From assembly GCA_027038385.1 (NCBI GenBank), contig JALVXE010000179.1, positions 1,505 through 7,372 on the forward strand: a stretch of 5,868 nucleotides of DNA, in the 5' to 3' direction. Positions 1-5,775 of this stretch are shown here, piece after piece (positions within the stretch are counted from its first letter, which is position 1; every line of letters begins with the position of its first letter). Source of the DNA: Thermotogaceae bacterium. Its GTDB lineage: Bacteria; Thermotogota; Thermotogae; Thermotogales; Thermotogaceae. Under the pieces are notes generated by a model that did no database searches, had not been told where the DNA came from, and saw only the letters and a list, made by a program, of their open reading frames with translations. A program made the translations under genes and the position numbers.

Positions 1-1
1 G

Positions 2-244
2 TATTTACCACATCATGGTATAAAGCCATTTGTGGTTTCTCCTCCACCTCATCCGGTATCACTTAAAGATTACGAGCACTATAATGATATCTCAAAATAT
101 GGGGTAAAAGTGTATTATATTGGGAGGCAATTACACCCATCTTTAAATAGATCACATTTTGCTAAAGCTTTGAAAATTTTTCGAGAAGAGCTCATTGATG
201 TTAGAATTTTAAGAGAAGCTTGTATGGTTCTTAGGAGGGATTGA
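2..244 (+). CDS. C-terminal fragment of an unrecognised protein, cut by the window edge
   Basis: The reading frame is open from the left edge to a TGA at 242-244, giving the last 80 residues of a longer protein. A GTG at 32 could be read as a start, but the frame runs through it with no Shine-Dalgarno upstream, so I treat the gene as truncated by the window. The visible part has a proline-rich stretch (VVSPPPHP), several Tyr and His residues (KVYYIGRQLHP) and an amphipathic, basic C-terminal helix rich in Leu, Arg and Glu. There is no signal peptide or membrane segment. I do not recognise the family and assign no function. The DNA is about 35% G+C, well below the 45-60% of the next rows, with many A/T-ending codons, which suggests a different history such as acquisition by transfer. 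Its last Arg codons (AGG AGG) form the ribosome binding site of the next gene, so the two are probably co-translated. Confidence 0.6.
   Translation, partial: YLPHHGIKPFVVSPPPHPVSLKDYEHYNDISKYGVKVYYIGRQLHPSLNRSHFAKALKIFREELIDVRILREACMVLRRD
233..238 (+). promoter_or_regulatory. Shine-Dalgarno AGGAGG for the HATPase gene, inside the upstream gene's end
   Basis: AGGAGG ends 11 nt before the ATG at 250; the GGAGGG register shortens this to 10 nt. The same bases are the last two Arg codons of the upstream gene. A TTG at 241 is in frame, but it is only 2 nt from the motif, too close to be the start. An ATG at 262 has its own AAGGAG (253-258) at only 3 nt. ATG 250 is therefore preferred. Confidence 0.6.
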
Positions 245-249
245 AGAGA

Positions 250-675
250 ATGAAGGAGACTATGACGCTCCATTTCCACGCCAAGAAAGAGAACGTCAGG
301 ATAGTTAGGGCTCTTGTGAGGAATTTTCTCCTCCTCAGAGGGGTTTTTGAGCAGGACATATTCGACACGGAGCTCGCCGTCGATGAGGCCGTGGCCAACG
401 TCATAGAGCACACCTACAACTATGACGAGACCAAGATGATAATATTCACGATGGTCTGGGATGGAAGTAGTCTGGAGGTTCTTTTAAGAGATTTCGGTCC
501 CAAAGTAGACCCGTCCAAGATCAAACCCAGGCCTCTTGAGGAGATAAGGGAAGGTGGTTTAGGAGTTTACATAATCCAAAAGATCTTCGATGAAATGTAT
601 TGGAAAGAGATAGAGGGTCCTGGAAATCTTCTCTACTTGAAAAAAGTTTACAGAGTTCCAGAGAAGGAAAAATGA
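250..675 (+). CDS. RsbW-like HATPase (putative anti-sigma factor / serine kinase)
   Basis: This 141-residue protein is a stand-alone GHKL (Bergerat-fold) ATP-binding domain of the type seen in the anti-sigma factors and switch kinases RsbW, SpoIIAB and RsbT. The N-box is E46-xxx-N50-xxx-H54, where Glu and Asn would handle the phosphoryl transfer and Mg2+. The G1 box is D81-F-G83 and the G2 box is GGLG at 102-105, followed by the expected helix (VYIIQKIFDEMYW). Length and motif order fit the family, which is cytosolic. In known members the domain binds a sigma factor or phosphorylates a STAS-domain antagonist on Ser/Thr. No STAS protein, sigma factor or phosphatase is visible here, so the partner and target are unknown. 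The G1 box lacks the second glycine of the canonical DxGxG (DFGPK here), so activity cannot be assumed. The gene follows the upstream gene after 5 nt, and its stop overlaps the trmFO start as ATGA (672-675), pointing to one transcript and translational coupling. Confidence 0.82.
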   Translation: MKETMTLHFHAKKENVRIVRALVRNFLLLRGVFEQDIFDTELAVDEAVANVIEHTYNYDETKMIIFTMVWDGSSLEVLLRDFGPKVDPSKIKPRPLEEIREGGLGVYIIQKIFDEMYWKEIEGPGNLLYLKKVYRVPEKEK

Positions 676-1973
676 CTGTTCACATAGTCGGTGGAGGGCT
701 CGCCGGGTCGGAAGCCGCACATTACCTTTCTTCAAGGGGACATGAAGTTTTTCTGTACGAGATGCGCCCTGTGAAAATGACAGAAGTTCACAGGACGGGG
801 TTTCTTGCCGAACTCGTTTGTAGCAATTCATTGAAGTCTGAATCACTTACGAATGCGGAAGGGCTTCTGAAAGCAGAGATGAAACTGATCGGATCTCTCA
901 TACTGACTTGTGCAGATCTTGCAAGAATCCCAGCCGGTAAAGCACTCGCAGTGGATAGAGGAGCGTTTTCAGAGTGTGTCACCAAATCCGTTGAGGATTC
1001 AGGTGTGAAGGTTATAAGAAAGGAGATAAAGGAGCTTTCGCCAAAAGACGATGAGATCTGGATAATAGCAACTGGTCCTGCCACCTCAGAAGGTCTCGCT
1101 GAAAACATAAGAGATATGACGGGAGGAGAAGACTTCTACTTCTTCGACGCTGTGGCTCCAATAGTCACCAAGGAATCCATAGACATGGGGAAAGCCTTTT
1201 TTGGAAGTAGGTATGAAGAGAGTGGAGATTACATAAACTGCCCCATGACAGAAGAGGAATACAGAAAATTTTGGAGGGAACTCGTCAATGCTGAGACTAT
1301 TCCAATGGAGAATTTCGATAAGAAGCATCTTTTCGAGAGATGCATGCCCATAGAGGAGATAGCTAGAAGCGGTGAAAACGCCCTGCTTTTCGGACCACTC
1401 AGGCCCACTGGACTGATAGATCCAAAAACCGGTGAAAGACCTTTCGCGGTCGTTCAGCTCAGAAGAGACAACAAGGAAGGTACCCTTTACAACATCGTGG
1501 GATTCCAAACAAGGCTTAGATGGAGAGAACAAGATAGAGTCTTGAGGAAGATTCCGTGTTTAAGAAACGTTGAGATAGTCAGATACGGTGTGATGCACAG
1601 GAATATCTACATAAACTCCCCAAAGGTTTTGGATGTGTTCATGAGGTTCAACGACAGGATATTCTTCGCCGGTCAGATAACCGGAGTCGAGGGATACGTG
1701 GAATCTGCTATGTCAGGCCTTTACGTAGCTTTCAACGTGGACAGAATATTGAGAGGAAAGAAACCGGTCAGATTTCCACGGGAAACGATGATAGGGGCCC
1801 TAACACACTACATAACCGAAGATGTTGAGGGAGACCTGAGGCCTATGTACGCGAACTTTGGGCTTCTCAAGCCTCTTGAAAGAAAAATCAAGAACAAGTT
1901 GGAAAGGAGAAAAGCCCTCAGTGAGAGGGCTTTGAAAGCGCTTTCGGAGTTTCTGGAAAAGTTCAGATCCTGA
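672..1973 (+). CDS. trmFO: TrmFO, folate/FAD-dependent tRNA (uracil-54-C5)-methyltransferase
   Basis: TrmFO makes 5-methyluridine at position 54 of the tRNA T-loop, using methylenetetrahydrofolate as carbon donor and FAD/NAD(P)H as reductant, in the cytosol. The product is 433 residues, the usual family length. An N-terminal Rossmann dinucleotide-binding motif GGGLAGSEAA lies at 7-16, an acidic residue ends beta-2 (E30), LVCSNSLKSE spans 48-57, and a C-terminal FAD-binding segment FAGQITGVEGYVESA spans about 332-346. The two redox-active cysteines described for the family (near Cys53 and Cys226 in Bacillus) correspond to C50 and C224 (FERCMPIEE). Extensions upstream to 600 lie inside the previous gene; the ATG at 672 is chosen because it begins directly at MTVHIVGGG, has a GAGAAGGA ribosome binding site at 661-668 and overlaps the previous stop as ATGA. 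The 3' end overlaps the convergent protease gene by 11 nt and contains a strong hairpin (1911-1933). MnmG is related but about 200 residues longer. Confidence 0.96.
   Translation: MTVHIVGGGLAGSEAAHYLSSRGHEVFLYEMRPVKMTEVHRTGFLAELVCSNSLKSESLTNAEGLLKAEMKLIGSLILTCADLARIPAGKALAVDRGAFSECVTKSVEDSGVKVIRKEIKELSPKDDEIWIIATGPATSEGLAENIRDMTGGEDFYFFDAVAPIVTKESIDMGKAFFGSRYEESGDYINCPMTEEEYRKFWRELVNAETIPMENFDKKHLFERCMPIEEIARSGENALLFGPLRPTGLIDPKTGERPFAVVQLRRDNKEGTLYNIVGFQTRLRWREQDRVLRKIPCLRNVEIVRYGVMHRNIYINSPKVLDVFMRFNDRIFFAGQITGVEGYVESAMSGLYVAFNVDRILRGKKPVRFPRETMIGALTHYITEDVEGDLRPMYANFGLLKPLERKIKNKLERRKALSERALKALSEFLEKFRS
1911..1933 (-). terminator. Probable intrinsic terminator of the rpsO-pnp-protease operon, inside trmFO
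   Basis: AAAGCCCTC (1911-1919) and GAGGGCTTT (1925-1933) form a perfect 9-bp stem around a 5-nt loop. On the minus strand it starts about 29 nt after the protease stop and is followed by the pyrimidine-rich run TCTCCTTTCC, giving an interrupted U-tract. On the plus strand the stem is followed by GAAAGCG, so it should not stop the trmFO transcript. A 12-nt perfect palindrome, GAAAGCGCTTTC (1934-1945), adjoins it. The same bases encode an ALSERALKALSE-like helix in TrmFO. The U-tract is imperfect, hence moderate confidence. Confidence 0.6.
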
Positions 1974-3192
1974 TTTTGGACAAATTCCAGGAAAAACCCT
2001 CTGGAGCCACAGCGAAAACCGACCAATCCCCTTTGAGAAACTTCTCGGAGAAGTTTTTCAGTTCAGATGGTGTGATACTCTTTACAATTTTCTCATAGCT
2101 TTTTGGATCCATCACACTATCTGAGTAAACGAGTTTGTCGATCATGTAATTGAGAACACCAGAAGGAGATTCCATCGACATCTTGAACTTTCCCAACCTT
2201 CTCTTGATTCCATATTCATAGTACTCAGACGCATCGAACCTCTCCAGAGCTCCTTTCACCTCGTCGAGAGTTTTCACAGCGTTCTCTGGTGAAGTGGAGA
2301 AGTATATACCATATATCCCGACGTTTCTCAGAGAGTAAGGGAACGAGTATATCTCATACACAGTCCCAAGCCTTTCCCTTATCATCTCGAACAAATAGGA
2401 ACTCATTCCGCTTCCGAGTATCGTGTCTAAGGTCATCAGCTTCTCATAGTTTTTATCAATCTTTCCAAAACCTTCTTTGAGAAGTAAAACGTGAACGTGG
2501 TTTATGTCCTTCATAGTTACGAGTTTTACATCTTCGTTGTGTTTGAAATCAGGCTCCTTTGGATCCTCAAAGTTAACGGATTTTTCAGGTATTTCAAGCT
2601 TGTTCAGAACCTCATCAAACCCTTCTACATTCCCGGAAATCACCAACTTTATTCTGCTCGTGACGTACTTCTCGTCGTGGTACCTTTTTATGTCATCAGC
2701 TGAGAAACTCTTAACTGTCTCCTCGAATCCAAGTGTGTCCCTTCCGTAGGGTCCTTTCCAAACCGACTGAATCGCAAACCTGTAAAGTCTGTCTTCTGGA
2801 TTTTCAAGGGTCATTCTTATTTCCTCGAGAATTATTCTCTTCTCTACCTCGACATCTTCATCTCTCACCCGGGGGTAAAAGACTATCTCGCTGAGGACCT
2901 TCACTGCCTCTTCCAGCTGAAACGAGGGAACCTTTGCGTAGTAAACCGTCGATCTCGGTGTAGTGAAAGCGTTCAAGGTTCCTCCCACACTCTCGACTTT
3001 GTACTTGAGCTCTTTCATGGAAAAGCTTTTCGTACCTCTGAACGACACATGTTCCAGAAAATGGGAGATTCCCGCTTGGGAATCTCCTTCGTGTGCCGAT
3101 CCTATTCTCACCAAAAATGCCAGTGAAGTGGTCTCAACGTAGGGAATTTCTTCGATGTGAACAGCTAGATTACCTACTGCTACCTTCCTCAC
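1963..3192 (-). CDS. M16-family zinc metalloprotease (YmxG/MlpA-like processing protease)
   Basis: A 409-residue protein of the mitochondrial-processing-peptidase-like M16 family. The inverted zinc motif HxxEH is intact (H44-F-L-E47-H48), with the third zinc ligand E124 at the classical distance of 76 residues. The N-terminal catalytic half is followed by a second M16 half carrying GSGMSSYLFEMIRERLGTVY (261-280), the usual substrate-side segment with an Arg/Tyr pair. There is no signal peptide or membrane segment, so it is probably cytosolic; the substrate is unknown, most likely unfolded peptides. The frame extends to a GTG at 3219, but GTG 3192 is chosen because AGGAGG/GGAG (3208-3201) lies 8-10 nt before it and the product then begins right at the conserved beta strand (RKVAVGNLAVHIEE). 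That start overlaps the end of pnp by 23 nt, indicating translational coupling. The pnp-M16 adjacency matches Bacillus pnpA and mlpA. The stop lies inside the end of convergent trmFO. Confidence 0.92.
   Translation of the reverse strand: MRKVAVGNLAVHIEEIPYVETTSLAFLVRIGSAHEGDSQAGISHFLEHVSFRGTKSFSMKELKYKVESVGGTLNAFTTPRSTVYYAKVPSFQLEEAVKVLSEIVFYPRVRDEDVEVEKRIILEEIRMTLENPEDRLYRFAIQSVWKGPYGRDTLGFEETVKSFSADDIKRYHDEKYVTSRIKLVISGNVEGFDEVLNKLEIPEKSVNFEDPKEPDFKHNEDVKLVTMKDINHVHVLLLKEGFGKIDKNYEKLMTLDTILGSGMSSYLFEMIRERLGTVYEIYSFPYSLRNVGIYGIYFSTSPENAVKTLDEVKGALERFDASEYYEYGIKRRLGKFKMSMESPSGVLNYMIDKLVYSDSVMDPKSYEKIVKSITPSELKNFSEKFLKGDWSVFAVAPEGFSWNLSKIRI
2034..2060 (+). terminator. Possible terminator hairpin for the trmFO transcript, inside the protease gene
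   Basis: The segment folds into about 12 bp with one G-U pair and a CGG loop: TGAGAAACTTCT (2034-2045) against AGAAGTTTTTCA (2049-2060). It starts 61 nt after the trmFO stop. The T-run (2054-2058) belongs to the stem and is followed by CAG rather than more T, so termination could be weak or Rho-dependent. It lies in the protease coding sequence (the FSEKFL segment). Confidence 0.3.
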
Positions 3193-5377
3193 CTCTATCT
3201 CTCCTCCTGTCACCACCACGTCTTTGAAACCTCTGAGAATTTCTCGTGGTTTTTCTCTGAGTTCTCTGCTGGTTGCTCACCTCAACACCAGGTCTTTTGA
3301 ACTGCAACCTTCCGAGTTCGTCAACATTTATAACTTCGACTTCTATCTCGTCGCCTATCTTGATGTTCTTCATGAATTCCTTGGCATTACTTCCCATCTT
3401 GCTAGCATGCATCAGTCCGACTTTCCCAGGCGGAATCTCGAGGAATATCCCATACGGTTCTATCCTTGTAACCTTCCCGACTATTATCGTCCCGACCTCT
3501 ATATCCTTTACTATCGACTGTATGACCTCTATCGCCTTGTCCACCTTTTCCTCATCGTTTCCTATCACTTTCACCTTACCAGTTTCATCGTCTATGGAAA
3601 CTTCTACATCGTAGTCCTTGCTGATCTTCTTAACGATCTTTCCTCCAGGACCTATTATCTCTCCAACTTTCTCCGGATCTACCTGGGTCATCTTTATGAT
3701 CGGAGCGTATTTGGAAACGCCGGGTCTTGGACTTGGAATCGCTTCGTAGAGCTTGTCCAGTATAAACATGCGAGCCTGTCTTGCTTGCTCTAAAGCCTTT
3801 TTGAGAAGCTCTTCACTCACACCGGAAACTTTGCAGTCCATTTGGAAAGCTGTTATGCCGTCTCTCGTGCCAGCAACTTTGAAATCCATATCCCCGTCGT
3901 GATCCTCGTTTCCGAGTATGTCCGTGAGTATGACCGTTCTGTCCGGTTCGACTATCAATCCCATTGCAACCCCCGCCACATGCTTCTTTATGGGAACCCC
4001 GGCATCCATCAAAGCCATGGAACCAGAGCACACGGTCGCCATAGAGCTCGATCCGTTGGACTCCAGTATCTCCGACACAACTCTTATTGTGTAAGGAAAA
4101 TCGTCTTCCGGTGGAATCACAGACTTCAACGCCCTCTCAGCGAGATGCCCATGCCCAATTTCCCTTCTGCTTGGTCCACGCATCGGCTTGACTTCACCCG
4201 TTGAGAACGGTGGGAAGTTATAGTGAAGCATGAACCTCTTCGTCCCTTCTTCAAGGATGGTGTCTACTATTTGTTCATCCATTGGCGCTCCGAGTGTGAC
4301 TATCCCCAAACTCTGAGTCTCTCCTCTCGTGAAGAGTGCTGAACCATGTGTTCTGGGAAGGAGCCCTACTTCACAAGTGATGGGTCTTATATCCGTTGGT
4401 TTCCTACCGTCCATTCTCAAGTTCTTTTCAACTATCATCCTTCTCATTGTGTACTTCACGAGATCATCGTACGCATCCTTTAGGAACTCCAAGTAGTCAT
4501 CCGATGATTCTCCCTCCTCGAGTTTCCAGACCTCCTCAAAAAATTTCTCAATGAGGGAGTCCCTGTATTCCTTCAGCGCTTCGCTCCTCGCATGTTTCTC
4601 CTTAACGAGAATCCTCTTCTCTAGTTCTTCTCTGTCCACTAGGTCCAAGAACTTTTCGACCATCCCCTCGGGAGGTTCCGGGTATTCTGGTTCGTATTTC
4701 TCGACGCTGAGCTCGGATATTATCTTTTCTTCGAAATCAACTATTTTCTTTATAGCTTCGTGAGCTATCATCAGAGCTTTCACCATCTCTTCCTCGCTTA
4801 TTTCACCGGCTTCTCCCTCAACCATCGTTATCGCATCCTTCGTACCGGCAACTACTATATCTAGTCTGCTATTTTCAAGCTGCTCTTCGCTGGGAAAAAC
4901 TACGAACTCTCCGTCGATGTATCCTACCCTCACGCCCGCAACTATTCCCTCGAACGGTATCTTCGATACGTTCAGCGCCAGGGATGCAGCGGTTATTCCC
5001 ATCACATCTGGAGGATTGCACGGATCTGCTGACAGAACCATCACTATTACCTGAACCTCGTTTCTGAACTTTTTCGGAAACAGAGGCCTTATCGGTCTGT
5101 CTATAAGCCTAGCTGAGAGTATCGCACTCTCAGATGGCTTCCCTTCTCTCTTTATAAATCCTCCTGGTATCTTACCCGCAGCGTAGAATTTCTCCTGAAA
5201 TTCCACAGTGAGAGGGACGAAATCTATTCCTTGAACAGCGTTCTCAGACATCGTCGCAGTTGCCAAGACAGCTGATTCCCCCATCCTCAAGAGAACAGAT
5301 CCGTGAGCCTGTTTCGCCATTTTTCCGTGTTCTACGACTATTTCTCTACCGTAAAGTTCAGTCTTCCAGACTCGCAA
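3170..5377 (-). CDS. pnp: Polynucleotide phosphorylase (PNPase)
   Basis: PNPase is a trimeric 3'-5' exoribonuclease that releases nucleoside diphosphates by phosphorolysis and can run in reverse to add tails; it is central to mRNA decay. The 735-residue product has the full architecture: first RNase PH core (about 5-140), all-helical linker (about 240-320), second catalytic RNase PH core (about 322-545), KH domain with IIGPGGKI (about 555-620) and S1 domain (about 628-697). The phosphate-site segment SSSMATVCSGS lies near 443-453, GPSRREIGHGHLAERAL near 401-417, and the metal and catalytic residues are D492, D498 and K500 in DHDGDMDFK. A 38-residue Arg-rich tail likely adds RNA affinity. The frame can be opened at GTG 5386, but that codon overlaps the GGAG motif (5389-5386). 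TTG 5377 lies 8 nt after the motif and gives the family-typical start MRVWKTE. It follows rpsO after 57 nt holding a stem-loop, a possible control site since PNPase represses its own message in E. coli. Confidence 0.96.
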   Translation of the reverse strand: MRVWKTELYGREIVVEHGKMAKQAHGSVLLRMGESAVLATATMSENAVQGIDFVPLTVEFQEKFYAAGKIPGGFIKREGKPSESAILSARLIDRPIRPLFPKKFRNEVQVIVMVLSADPCNPPDVMGITAASLALNVSKIPFEGIVAGVRVGYIDGEFVVFPSEEQLENSRLDIVVAGTKDAITMVEGEAGEISEEEMVKALMIAHEAIKKIVDFEEKIISELSVEKYEPEYPEPPEGMVEKFLDLVDREELEKRILVKEKHARSEALKEYRDSLIEKFFEEVWKLEEGESSDDYLEFLKDAYDDLVKYTMRRMIVEKNLRMDGRKPTDIRPITCEVGLLPRTHGSALFTRGETQSLGIVTLGAPMDEQIVDTILEEGTKRFMLHYNFPPFSTGEVKPMRGPSRREIGHGHLAERALKSVIPPEDDFPYTIRVVSEILESNGSSSMATVCSGSMALMDAGVPIKKHVAGVAMGLIVEPDRTVILTDILGNEDHDGDMDFKVAGTRDGITAFQMDCKVSGVSEELLKKALEQARQARMFILDKLYEAIPSPRPGVSKYAPIIKMTQVDPEKVGEIIGPGGKIVKKISKDYDVEVSIDDETGKVKVIGNDEEKVDKAIEVIQSIVKDIEVGTIIVGKVTRIEPYGIFLEIPPGKVGLMHASKMGSNAKEFMKNIKIGDEIEVEVINVDELGRLQFKRPGVEVSNQQRTQRKTTRNSQRFQRRGGDRRRDRGEEGSSR
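3201..3208 (-). promoter_or_regulatory. Protease Shine-Dalgarno built from Arg codons of pnp
   Basis: AGGAGGAG on the minus strand ends 8 nt before the GTG at 3192 and is made of the AGG AGG AGA codons of the PNPase C-terminal tail. Three consecutive GTG triplets (3219-3211) lie upstream of the motif and therefore cannot use it. The arrangement implies the protease is translated by ribosomes finishing pnp. Confidence 0.65.
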
Positions 5378-5385
5378 TAAGATCA

Positions 5386-5391
5386 CTCCTT
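5386..5391 (-). promoter_or_regulatory. pnp Shine-Dalgarno AAGGAG deciding a TTG start
   Basis: The motif AAAGGAG on the minus strand ends at 5386, leaving 8 nt before TTG 5377. The in-frame GTG at 5386-5384 shares its first base with the motif and cannot be the initiator. Confidence 0.7.
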
Positions 5392-5407
5392 TCCTTATTC
5401 AAATCGA

Positions 5408-5430
5408 GAGCGGGCACAACCAGCCCGCTC
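5408..5430 (-). promoter_or_regulatory. GC-rich stem-loop between rpsO and pnp (processing or attenuation site)
   Basis: GAGCGGGC (5408-5415) pairs perfectly with GCCCGCTC (5423-5430) around a 7-nt loop, giving 8 bp, six of them G-C and unbroken. On the transcribed (minus) strand it starts 4 nt after the rpsO stop. It is followed by TCGATTTGAATAAGG, which lacks a real U-run, so it should not be an efficient terminator. Likely roles are protecting the rpsO 3' end, partial attenuation, or a cleavage site upstream of pnp like the RNase III hairpin of the E. coli rpsO-pnp leader; the last is by analogy only. Confidence 0.6.
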
Positions 5431-5434
5431 CCCC

Positions 5435-5704
5435 TCACTTCCTAAGTCCCAATTTTTCTATCAATTCCTTGTAAGCTTCCGGTTTCTTCTTCCTAAGGTA
5501 TTTCAAGAGTTTCCTCCTCCTACCGACCATCTTCATAAGTCCTCTTCTTGAGTGATAATCCTTCGGGTGCTTCTTAAGATGCTCTGTGAGATGCCTTATC
5601 CTCGCCGTCAGAAGTGCCACCTGGACTTCAACAGAACCCGTGTCCTTGTCACTTATCCTGTACTCCCTGATTATCTCGGCCTTTTTCTCCGGGTCGAGAC
5701 CCAA
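5435..5704 (-). CDS. rpsO: 30S ribosomal protein S15
   Basis: S15 is a primary binder of the central domain of 16S rRNA at the helix 20-22 junction and contributes to intersubunit bridge B4. The 89-residue product is exactly the usual length and carries the family hallmarks: DTGSVEVQVALLTARI, LTEHLKKHPKDYHSRRGL, a basic VGRRRKLLKYL stretch, and the C-terminal LIEKLGLRK. The frame can be opened at GTG 5713 (adding MFK), but that codon's G is the last base of the GGGAGG motif (5718-5713). TTG 5704 sits 8 nt downstream and yields the standard length, so it is preferred. It is the first gene of the leftward operon, preceded by a promoter and a folded leader of about 70 nt, and followed by pnp, the widespread order. 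S15 represses its own mRNA in several bacteria, which makes the leader a candidate operator. Confidence 0.96.
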   Translation of the reverse strand: MGLDPEKKAEIIREYRISDKDTGSVEVQVALLTARIRHLTEHLKKHPKDYHSRRGLMKMVGRRRKLLKYLRKKKPEAYKELIEKLGLRK

Positions 5705-5775
5705 CTTGAACACCTCCCAAGGCTTTCTCCCAGAGCCCAGATTCGGGGTTCCTCCACGATCCGAGCACTGGGGCT
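5705..5775 (-). promoter_or_regulatory. rpsO 5' leader with mutually exclusive hairpins (candidate S15 autoregulatory RNA)
   Basis: Read on the minus strand, AGCCCCAG (5775-5768) can pair with CTGGGCT (5740-5734) as a 7-bp stem with one bulged C, enclosing a second stem TCGG (5764-5761)/CCGA (5746-5743). Alternatively GGCT (5737-5734) pairs with AGCC (5724-5721), extendable by a G-U pair, forming a 9-nt-loop hairpin that ends 2 nt before the Shine-Dalgarno GGGAGG. Both folds need the same GGGCT, so they exclude each other. An additional GGAGG at 5755-5751 has no start codon at suitable distance. The pairings are seen in the sequence; regulation by S15 is inferred from other bacteria. Confidence 0.4.
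5713..5718 (-). promoter_or_regulatory. rpsO Shine-Dalgarno GGGAGG deciding a TTG start
   Basis: GGGAGG on the minus strand is followed by 8 nt and then TTG 5704. The in-frame GTG at 5713-5711 starts inside the motif and is unusable. Confidence 0.7.

Noticed and set aside
179..207. A possible promoter for the HATPase gene: TTTCGA, 17 nt, TAGAAT.
   Set aside because: The -10 matches 5 of 6 bases, but the -35 matches only 3 of 6. The region is AT-rich coding sequence where such matches arise by chance.
32..244. A complete small gene starting at GTG 32.
   Set aside because: There is no ribosome binding site before the GTG and the frame stays open to the window edge, so a truncated longer gene is more likely.
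600..671. An N-terminal extension of TrmFO starting at ATG 600.
   Set aside because: The extra 24 residues overlap the HATPase gene, look low-quality (SSLLEKSLQSS) and precede the conserved start, whereas ATG 672 has a ribosome binding site.
1086..1532. A 148-residue minus-strand frame inside trmFO.
   Set aside because: It is a shadow of the conserved trmFO frame, without a ribosome binding site or family features.
3224..4204. Long plus-strand frames opposite pnp, including one of 189 residues.
   Set aside because: They are antisense shadows of a strongly conserved gene, with odd composition and no ribosome binding site or recognisable domain.
5408..5430. The rpsO-pnp hairpin as a true intrinsic terminator.
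   Set aside because: No T-rich run follows on the minus strand, and pnp has no evident promoter of its own in the 57-nt gap, so full termination is unlikely.
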